In this document: in pieces, positions 12,206-20,666 of the stretch
Layout of the letters: the number at the start of each line of letters is the position of its first letter
Position numbering within the stretch: the stretch's first letter is position 1
Source of the DNA: Acorus gramineus
Lineage: Eukaryota > Streptophyta > Magnoliopsida > Acorales > Acoraceae
Assembly: GCA_030737835.1 (NCBI GenBank)
Contig: CM060849.1
Location: 2,046,001-2,110,000 of the forward strand
Reading direction: 5' to 3'
DNA: 64,000 bases
Notes under the pieces: generated by a model
What the model was told of the DNA's origin: nothing
The model's database searches: none
The model's input: only the letters and a program-made list of their open reading frames with translations
Program-made: the position numbers and the translations under genes

Positions 12206-14552
12206 CACTATTCATCATCTTCTCCACTTGATTTCTCTCTCTCCCTCTCTCAAAAACCTTCTTTTGACCTAGTTAGAGAGCTTGGATCTCAAAACCCAAA
12301 GAAGAGAAAGGTAAGGGGAGCTCCCGATCTATCCACCGGTGGTTTCGGATTCGAGTTCCGACGTGTTTAGCCCCTTCTCACGCCCTCTTTTCTCCCCTGT
12401 TTTCAGCCATTTCGAGGGCTGAGGAAGAGCTCGGTGGTGGTGGCCTTGGAGGAGGTGTTTCAGTGCGCGGAGAGCAACCGAACTTCCCTTCCTTCCCTTC
12501 ATTCCTTGGGTAAGCTCTCTTTCCTTCCTTTTCTTGCTTAGATGCTTTTTAGGAGGGTGGTTTTGGGTGTGTGGTGGCTGTTGGTGGCTGTTGGTGGTGG
12601 TTGGTGGTGGTTAGGGGCCATTGGTGGCCGGTTAGAGGAGGTAGGGTGGCTCGGGCAGGGTGGTTGGCTGTCTCGGGCAGGATGGCAGCACAGGCGCAGT
12701 AGGCAGTGCAGCAGGCAGAGCAGATGGCAGGGCGCGCGCGGGCGTGCGCGCGGGCGTGCGCCCGGGTGGAGCAGGAAGGTGTGCTGGGCGCTGGACGCTG
12801 GGCGATGGTCGCGGGCGCTGGGCGCTGAGTGCGGGTGCTGGGCGATGGTCGCGGGTGCTGGGCGCTGGAGCGTGCGGGTGCTGGGCGCTGGGCACCATGC
12901 GCGGGTGTGCGCGTGGGGCGCTACGCAGAGGCGCGGTGCGTGCCGTGCGCAGGGGGCCGCGTACGGGTGCTGCGCGCAGGGTGCCGTGCGGGTGTGCGCG
13001 ATGGGGCGAGCGGTGGTGCGCGCGGGGCGAGGGGCTAGGCGCAGGCGTGCTGTGCGCGCGGGGGCGAGGCGAGGAGGCGCGAGGCGTGCGGGTGTGCGCG
13101 CGAGTCGCTGCGCTGGGGCGCAGTGGGCGCGCGGTGCACCCAGGAGGCTCGGCAACGTGTCCAGGCGTGCGGGCAGGGGCTCGGCAGTGCTCCTGAGGGC
13201 GCAGGCTGGGGCGCGGCGGTGCATCCGGGGGCGGGTGGCCGTGCGGATGGTTGCCGGGGGTTCGGGAGTGAGTCGGGGTGCTCGGACTCGCGTGCGTACA
13301 GGCCGTATGTACGCTTGTCCGAGTGTTGGGTATTTTTAGTGTATTTTTGTGTATTATTGGTGGTATTTGTGTATTTTTACTCACCAAGTTAATTACCCTG
13401 TCTTGCAGATCTTAACGGACGGTCGCGCGACGACCCGGTTCTCGGTGAGTGGGACAACCCAACCCAGTTGGGAGGCGCTATATGCACTTGGGCGTATACC
13501 GTCCTCCCCTGGGGCACATAGTTAATATTAACCGATTAATATGTAATCTGTGTAAGCATGATTAGTGTGTAGAATGCATGCCACCCTAGACTTTGTATGT
13601 TAGGGACTTGCACCCTTAGGATATGTGTAAGAGCCGTGCATCCTGTCACCCTGTTCACATGATAGAAGCCTCGACCTATGCATGCGTCCTATTAGTTTGA
13701 TTTATTAAATTAAATGCAGACTTATGATATCTTTAGCATGCCTTAAGGAATATTAAGGGGCCTTGCGAGGTTAACATTGAGACCCGGGCTAGGGTACACC
13801 GTGTTCCTTGTTATGTTGGCGGGATGTCCTATATCGAGACCTCAGGTTGCCCTCCCAAGGTTCTTTTCCCCATTATTATTTTATATGTTCCCCGCATCTT
13901 GGTTATGCGCGCTGGAGGAATTCTGAAGAATTCAAGACATTAGAGTTGTTGAGATGTGTTGTCGGCGGATCCGAGTGGATCATATGCGCATGGATAGGCT
14001 GTTCTGTTCCCTTCGTTGGATCCGTGTAGAGACTGCCCCAGCGTTAGAAAGGCTGTCCCGTGCAGGGGTTCCCATCAATAGGCACCTCCTGATTTGGGAC
14101 GGACTGTGCTGAATGTGGGGGTGGCCAAGCGGCCTACGGAGTGGGGAGAGACTATCGGTGGACCAAGGGTGACCAACAGCCTAGTCAGTCCCAATAGCCT
14201 ATGTCACCATATTGAGGGGTGAGGGTGAGGGTGTGGTGGGCCGGCGATGTGGCGACCCACTGGATTTGTGTAAGGATGATTATCAGCCTATTAAGTCCCA
14301 ACACCCTTTGTCACATATTGAGGGGTGAGGGTGAGGGGGGTGTGGTGGTTCGGCGATGTAACGAACCACCGGATTTGTGTAGTTCCTGCCACTTTGAGGC
14401 TAGTGATTTGATTAAATGTGGTTAATATAAATTGTGATGCATGGGTTATGCAATTCACTGAGCGTGTGGCTCACCCCTCGCATAATTATTTTTCTCCAGT
14501 GATTACCGAGGCAGACTTGAAGGAGGAGCTCCCCGAGCGACTGCACCAGTAG
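12206..14552 (+). other. Candidate four-exon spliced unit inside S1
   Basis: Splice-like borders in order. Exon 1 ends 12310 (AAAG then GTAAGG). Exon 2 is 12407-12509 (TTTTCAG before it, GTAAGC after). Exon 3 is 13409-13444 (TCTTGCAG before, GTGAGT after). Exon 4 starts at 14500 (TTCTCCAG before) and meets TAG at 14550-14552. Introns would be 96, 899 and 1055 bp. With these joins the frame is open from upstream of exon 1 to the TAG, about 105 codons; visible motifs are QNPKKRK at the end of exon 1, DLNGRSRDDP in exon 3 and EADLKEELPERLHQ at the end. No in-frame ATG lies downstream of the TATA box. It may therefore be a spliced untranslated leader of the element RNA rather than a protein gene. 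The product matches nothing I recognise. Confidence 0.5.
13479..13498 (+). other. Conserved LTR stem-loop, S1 form
   Basis: TATATGC pairs with GCGTATA around a 6-nt loop, about 35 nt after the third donor-like site and just before the CTCCCCTGGGGCA motif. The same position in other subfamilies has a different sequence with pairing kept. Confidence 0.5.
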
Positions 14553-14896
14553 CGGAGTAGCGCCACGTCCCTCGAGTTTTAGAGGCCATCAGCATCCTTT
14601 TGATTGTATGTATATATTTTTATGCTTGGGCACCTAGTTTGGATTGTATTTGGATGTTTGTGTTTATATTGGCTCTCACAGGACATATGATTATGTATCG
14701 AGTTTGTAAAGTGTTGTTGATTTACAGATTCAGTCTTTTGCTTCCGCTTTTCTGTGTATACATCTTGTCAGCCTTTTTGTTGTCTGTGTTGTCTTTTTAG
14801 CTGTTGTTTATGGTATGTTATTGATCTCCAGTATTGACTGCTGATATCATATATACACTTGCCGCGTCCCGGGGACGGCCGCCCTGGGGCGTGACA

Positions 14897-16406
14897 CATG
14901 CCACCCTAGACCTTGTATGTTAGGGACTTGCACCCTTAGGATATGTGTAATAGCCATGCATCCTGACACCTTGTTATCATGCTAGGAAAGCCTCGACCTA
15001 TGCATGCGTCCTATTAGTTTAATTTATTAAATTAAATGTGAACTTATGATATTTTTAGCATGCCTTAGGGAATATTAAGGGGCCTTGCGAGGTCAACATT
15101 GAGACCCAGGCTAGGGTACTCCGTGTTCCTTGTTTGGTTGTCGGGATGTCCTATATCGGGACCTCATGGTGCCCTCCCAAGGTTTCTTTTCCCGATAATA
15201 TTAATATATGTTCCCCGCATCTTGGTTATGCGCCCTGGAGGAATTCTGAAGAATTCATGACATTAGAGTTGTTGAGATGTGTTGTCGGCGGATTCGAGTG
15301 GATCATATGCGTATGGATAGGCTGTTCTGTTCCCTTCGTTGGATCCGTGTAGAGACTGCCCCAGCGTTGGAAAGGCCGTCCCGTGAGAGGGCTCCCATCA
15401 GTAGGCACCTCCTGATTTGGGACGGACTGTGCTGAATGTGGGAGTGGCCAAGCGGCCTACGGAGTGGAGGAGAGACTATCGGTGGACCAAGGGTGACCAA
15501 CAGCCTAGTCAGTCCCAATATCCTATGTCACCATATTGAGGGGTGAGGGTGAGGGTGTGGTGGGTCGGCGATGTAGCGACCCACTGGATTTGTGTAGTGA
15601 TGATTATCAGCCTAATCAGTCCCAATATCCTATGTCACCTATTGAGGGGTGAGGGTGAGGGTGTGGTGGGTCGGCGATGTAGCGACCCACTGGTTTGTAA
15701 GTCCCAATATCCTATGTCACCTATTGAGGGGTGAGGGTGAGGGTGTGGTGGGTCGGCGATGTAGCGACCCACTGGTTTGTGTAGTTGTGGACCAAGGATG
15801 ATTAACAGCTTAGTAAGTCCCAATATCCTATGTCACCTATTGAGGGGTGAGGGTGAGGGTGTGGTGGGTCGGCGATGTAGCGACCCACTGGATTTGTGCA
15901 GTTCCTGCCACTTTGAGGCGTGAATAATAAAATTGTGGTTAATATAAATTGTGATGCATGGGTTGTGCTATTCATTGAGCGTGTGGCTCACCCCTCGCAT
16001 ATATTATTCTCCAGTGTTGTCTGAGTCGGATCTGAAGGAGGAGCTCCCCGAGGGACTTCATCAGTAGCGGAGTAGCGCCACGTCCCGCGAGTATCAGAGG
16101 CTATCAGCATCCCTTTTTGATTGTATGTATTATATTCCGTGCTTGGGCACGCGGTTGTATTATATTTGGATGTCGTTGTATATATATTGGCTCTCACAGG
16201 ACAGTTGATTATGTATCGAGTCTGTAATATGTTTTTGAATTACAGACTCAGTTTTAGCTTCCGCTATTTGTGTATATATCCTGTCAGCTTCATTGTTGTC
16301 TGTGTTGTCATATTGATGTTGTTTAGGGTATGTTATTGACCTCCTGTTTAGACTGTTGATATCATATATACACTTGCCGCGTCCCGGGGACGCCCGGGGC
16401 GTGACA
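14897..16406 (+). repeat. T3 5' LTR, second part
   Basis: Continues the T3 LTR after S1 to GGGGCGTGACA at 16406. Includes an EcoRI-type inverted repeat near 15240-15258, a four-unit tandem array (15511-15897) and the exon-4-like block 16015-16067 ending ESDLKEELPEGLHQ-TAG. The block is preceded by TTCTCCAG. Confidence 0.8.
15511..15897 (+). repeat. Tandem array of about 80-115 bp units in the T3 LTR
   Basis: AGTCCCAATATCC begins four successive units at 15511, 15618, 15700 and 15816; each contains GGGGTGAGGGTGAGGGTG and GGTCGGCGATGTAGCGACCCAC. S1 has two units at the equivalent place (from about 14181) and most other LTRs one. Confidence 0.8.
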
Positions 16407-16411
16407 AAAGT

Positions 16412-16423
16412 TGGTATCAGAGC
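16412..16423 (+). other. T3 primer-binding site
   Basis: TGGTATCAGAGC, five bases after the LTR end at 16406; same Met-type primer site as T1, T2, T4 and T7. Confidence 0.9.
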
Positions 16424-16525
16424 CTGGTCCTGTCAGAGCCAATGGTCTTCTTTTCGTAGAGATGAGTCCTAGGATTTCTATATGAGTATTCTGATCCTAG
16501 TGTCTGGTTTTCTTGGGTTGCTGAT

Positions 16526-16903
16526 ATGCCTCCTCACAGAGGACGGCGCGGACATGGTCCCTCTCGACCTTTGGAGGTTTCCGGACCTACCAGAGGCGAG
16601 GATGCTACTGGAGAGTCCACGGCTGTGAGGCCAGGATCGGCGCAGGAGCCTCCTGCATGGAAACGTGCGTTCGCTCGGATAACAGATTTGGTGGAGACTC
16701 AGGCGAGGGCACTGGAGGCCCAAGCTAGAGTGTTGGCAGAGCAAGCACGGGAGATTCAGGAGCTGCGGGCAGCGCGCGAGGCAGTTCCACAGGTCCCCTT
16801 AATGGCAAATCCGCCTGTGGTACCAGATGTACCCCCAGTCCCCGTGGTGATTCCAGCGGAGAGAGCTCAGGATCCCCTGGTGTGGGAGGTGGAGCTAGAG
16901 GCT
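16526..16903 (+). pseudogene. gag: T3 gag, N-terminal fragment
   Basis: Starts MPPHRGRRG about 100 nt after the primer site, then an acidic Gly/Thr segment, an Ala/Glu/Gln-rich probable coiled coil (residues about 50-85) and the Pro/Val linker. It is open for about 126 residues, then joins LTR sequence inside the codon run for VELEA; a chance stop follows at 16925-16927. Compared with T4 gag it lacks the gag core and zinc knuckle. The join carries TAGAGGCT, an 8-bp match between gag and the LTR, so the truncation looks like microhomology-mediated deletion, not a coding boundary. Confidence 0.85.
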
Positions 16904-17918
16904 ACCCGGGAGAGGGTTATTGAATGATGTCGCGAGCGTGGAATCGTTCTCCCCTTCGTCAGATCCGTGTAGTACAGCCCCGGCGTTAGACAGGCTATCC
17001 TGTACCAGGTAAGCTACGGAGCGGGGAGAGGCTACCGGTGGACCAGGGGTGTAGAGCAGTCTAAGTCTCTCCCAAAGTCCCAAGTTTCCTCCTTTCGGGA
17101 GTGAGGGTGTGGATGAGGCGAAGACGCGTCGCCTCATGACCCAATTGTTGTTCGACCGTTCCCAAAGATGTTGGGTCCGGTCTTGTGATGGATGTTGAAG
17201 GATATCGATGGGTGATTATCTAGATGTAGATGATCCAGTGGGGTTAGTAGTGTTCTTTAAGGGTGATGTCTTCTTTTAGTGTTCCTTTTCTGGTTTAAGG
17301 GGCCGTGTGAGGTCAGCGTTGAGACCCGGGCTAGGGTACTCCGTGTTCCTTGTTTGGTTGTCGGGGTATCCTATATCGGGACCTCATGGTGCCGCGTGAC
17401 CCTGTTATCCATTGGGTTTCTACCCATGTTTTTCCTTGAAAGGAAATTGTGTTAGCATTGAACTGTTGTATGGTGATTGGTTTCCAACCACTCACTGAGC
17501 TTGTAGCTCACCCCTTGCATACTGTTTCTTTTCAGGGGTAGTGTTGGGCATCGAGCGGGAGCTTTCCTGTGGTGTGGTCTTATGGGCGTGGAGCGTTCTT
17601 CCGGCGGGTGGCGAGTGCGAGGCTGTCAGCAATCCTAGAGTCATTTTATGTATTGTAAATCGTGCATGTGGCACAGGTTGTATTTTATTTGGTCTAGACT
17701 TGGCTCTCACAGGACAGTGATTGTGTATTCGAGTATGTAATAATGTTTTTGGTTTACAGACATTGTTTATATATTATGCTTTCGCTTTTCAGTTAGTTAT
17801 CATTATCCTTGCTTTGCCACCTTGTGTGTTGTTGTTGGAGTCTTTATTGACCTCAGGTATTGATAGCTGATATTTCATTATTGCCACGTCTCAGGGACGG
17901 CCGCCCTGGGGCGTGACA
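16904..17918 (+). repeat. T2 5' LTR, last part
   Basis: LTR sequence resuming after the T3 truncation, ending GGGGCGTGACA at 17918 directly before the T2 primer site. It matches the T2 3' LTR end (25798-26062), for example TGTAAATCGTGCATGTGGCA. The LTR segment expected between 10019 and here is partly missing. Confidence 0.75.
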
Positions 17919-17923
17919 AAAGT

Positions 17924-17935
17924 TGGTATCAGAGC
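17924..17935 (+). other. T2 primer-binding site
   Basis: TGGTATCAGAGC after LTR end 17918 plus AAAGT. Still intact although the downstream gag-pol is badly decayed. Confidence 0.88.
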
Positions 17936-18032
17936 TTGGTCCTGTCAGAGCCTAAGTCTAGTCGTATAGATGATGAGTCCTAGGATTGTCATCTGAGTAC
18001 TCTTGTTTTAAAAGTTACCTTAGGTTGCTGAC

Positions 18033-20620
18033 ATGCCTCCTCGCATCAGTTGACGTGGACGTGACCCCCCTGGACCCGCCATTAAGCTGTCGACTGGGTC
18101 GACTGAATAGGGTCAGTTGTTGGATCCCTTGTGGTGGGATTAAGGCTTGGGTAGGAGATTCCATCCCAGTAGTATGATAGTGATGAATTGGTCACAATTT
18201 CTAAGGTATGGATTGCGTCTCGATAATGGAGCTTCTTTCCCGTGCATCGGTATTGCTGGTAACCATGGAGTTCGCGTGCAGTGCCAGTTTCAAGTTTTGA
18301 GGATGTGGAGTATGGCTCATTAAGGGGTGGTGTCGTCTTCCAGTCTTCCTACTCATGATTAAGGGGCCTTGCGGGGTCATTGTTGAGACCCAGGCTAGGG
18401 TACTCCGTGTTCCTTGTTTGGTTGTCGGGATATCCTATATCGGGACCTCATGGTGCCCTCCCAAGGTTCTTTTCCCAGTCAAGGAATACCTTTGAAGCAT
18501 CAAATTGATGATGGATTTTTCCTCCCACTTGGAAGGTGCTGTAGCGAGTGGTGATGCATACGATCGGGATTGGGTGCGTCCTATTGCAGCTTGGTGGGCG
18601 ATCGCTTGTGGACAGGGTTCCATAGTGACATCTGGAGTCGCTTCGATATATCATTGTGCGTTGTAGCTGCCCGGTTGAGGCCAGAGCCCTGTGAGGTGCT
18701 CCCAGATACTATGCTTGTTGGTGCGCCCATATGGCAGAGATAGTGGGCTTGGGAGGCTACCAGGTAGAGGCCACACCGGAAGAGTGCTACTGGATGATGT
18801 CGAGAGCGTGGACTCCCCGTGATGAATCTGCCCATGGAGTGCAGGATGCTGGAGTTCCAATGATTATAGTTGAGCGACCTATCTCAGGCGGCATGTGAAG
18901 CACAGTTGTGGATACTGTCGCGTTTTGCCTCACATTGGTCGCAAATAAGGAGACGCGATGCTAGCGTTCGCGATGGGACTCAACCGCCCTATCGGACAGA
19001 TGACGTCGCATAGGCATTGTCGAGGTTCGACGACCCCTTATTGCGTGTCTTGTGGATTAAGTGCGGATGAGCGGCTTACCAAGCGTGTAAGTGTCATCAT
19101 GAGCGCCAGCCATGCTCGAGGAGCAGAATCTGGACTTAATTGTTCGAGGTGTTGTTTTGATCTTCCCGTGAGGGTTGAAGATCAGGTACCCCTTGTTGTG
19201 AATTGATGATCTATTTGACCAGCTCTGGGAGCGAGTGTCTTCTGTTAGATCGATCTTCGCACAAGGGTACCACAAGTTGGAGATCCGGGAGTTGGACATC
19301 CTGTAGATGGCCTTTCGTGACCATTTCGGGCACTACGAGTTTTAAGTACTGCTGTCGGGGTTGACGAATGCGCCGGATGCCTTCGTGGATCTCAAAAGTT
19401 TTATTGGGCTTCCGTGGACTACTTTGGGGTAGTCTTCATTGAGATTGCTAGTGGTGCGATGAAAAGGCGATATGGGTGACCTTGTTTCCCCAGGTTGGCA
19501 TGCCCTCAGGCAAAGTTTGAGAATCATCATCGCGTTGGAAAGCGTCAGTCCATGGAGATTCCTCAGTGGACGTGGGAGTGGGTTATCAGGGATTGTTGCG
19601 GACTCGCTAATGTCACATTCGGGTCACGACGCCGTCTAGGTGATCATTGACCGACTGACTAAGTCCGCGCTTCCCTCCCAAATCCAACTGATTGAGTCTC
19701 TAGACGCTTTGACGTGGGTTTTCACCTTCGCGATTGTTCGTCTTCATGGCACTCCGGTCGGCGCTATTTTTGGTTGAGACGCGAGGGTTACTTTGAGGTT
19801 GTGGCGCAGCCTTGGCAGGCTTTGGCGCGAGCCTCCATTTAAGTATAGCGTTTCATCGCCGATGGACAGCCAGACAAAGGGGACGATTCAGACCTTGGAG
19901 GACATGCTAAGTGCTTGCGTGCTCGATGATGAGGGCAGTTGGGTGAGGCACCACCCATTTGTTGGGGTATGCCTGCAAGACGACTGCCATTCGAGCATCC
20001 AGATGGATCTATGAAAGGCACTCTACAGGCGCAGTTTTATACCTCCCTTGTGTTGGGATGGTTGAGGAGCGCCAGTTGGAGGGGCCACAAGTTATTTATT
20101 TGACCTTGCAGTGGCCAGGTTGGTTCATGTGTGCATCTGCACCTCCCAGAACCGATGGAAGGGCTACGCAGGTCATCGTCGCCAGGAGCTTACCTTCAGG
20201 TTTGGCGACCATGTTTTCTTGAAGGTGTCCCAGTTTAAGGGCATCCTCTGTTTCGACGTTCGGGGCAAGCTGAGTTGGCTCTTCAATGGGACTATTTCTC
20301 GTCATTTAGTGGATTGGGGAGGTGGCTTGTCATCTAGCCTTTCCCCCACAGCTGGCTCATGCCCACGATGTCGTCCTTGTCTCATGGCCGAGGCGTTATG
20401 TCCACGATCCTGCTCATGTCATTTTGTTTGACCGTCTCATCCTCGAGCTGGATTTGTCGTTCGTGGAGCAGTGGATCGAGGTCAAGGACCAGCATGAGAA
20501 GAGGCTCCATGCTAAGACCGTTCCTTTGATTACAGTGTGTCGGTAGCGCCAGTCTGGTGCATGGACCACTTGGGAGCAAAAGGTCTATGCGTGATACTTG
20601 CTATATTCGGTCTTCCCTTT
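18033..20620 (+). pseudogene. gag-pol: T2 gag-pol, heavily decayed
   Basis: A gag start (ATGCCTCCTCGC at 18033) meets TGA after six codons. Gag and protease beyond that are hardly recognisable. RT remnants lie at about 19210-19450 (a decayed GATCTATTTGACCAGCTC segment, then TTTCGTGACCATTTCGGGCACTACGAG shortly before a stop). Integrase and its C-terminal chromodomain-like tail lie at about 19495-20580 with many stops and indels, including TAG near 20543. Compared with T4 most of gag, protease and RNase H is missing. The same degraded integrase, with shared changes, is found in T5, so this decayed form probably moved as a non-autonomous element supplied by active relatives. No product is expected. 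Confidence 0.8.
18359..18477 (+). repeat. LTR-derived patch inside T2 internal region
   Basis: About 119 bp (from AAGGGGCCTTGCGGGGTC to CCCAAGGTTCTTTTCCC) match the LTR segment at about 15077-15190, although the position lies between the primer site and pol. Probably copied in by recombination or filler repair. Confidence 0.75.
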
Positions 20621-20653
20621 GGGTTTCCTTAAATTTCGAGGACTAAATTTCCT

Positions 20654-20666
20654 AAGGGGGGGAGAA
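20654..20666 (+). other. T2 polypurine tract
   Basis: AAGGGGGGGAGAA immediately before the 3' LTR start at 20667. Priming site for plus-strand DNA synthesis; kept intact beside dead coding sequence. Confidence 0.88.

Larger units (their letters stand above)
11749..14896 (+). repeat. S1: complete solo LTR
   Basis: Full LTR from TGTTATATATG (11749) to GGCGTGACA (14896), 3148 bp, inside the T3 LTR. No internal region is present, as after LTR-LTR recombination. Removing it restores the outer LTR (GTAGTATG joined to CATGCCACC, compare GTAGAATGCATGCCACC at 13571) with no 5-bp duplication. It is the clearest copy of the splice-like unit described separately. Confidence 0.82.
10020..16903 (+). mobile_element. 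T3: truncated Ty3/gypsy element (5' LTR, primer site, partial gag)
   Basis: Starts at 10020 (TGTTGTGTCTG) inside the T2 LTR. Its LTR ends at 16406 (GTGACA), is interrupted by solo LTR S1, and is about 3.2 kb without S1. Primer site and a gag start follow. Gag stops abruptly at 16896-16903, where TAGAGGCT is shared with the T2 LTR that resumes. Everything 3' of that (pol, 3' LTR) is gone. Confidence 0.75.

Noticed and set aside
15511..15897. Possible CRISPR-like array because of regular repeats.
   Set aside because: Units are contiguous LTR modules with related, not unique, intervening sequence in a plant context; no cas genes.
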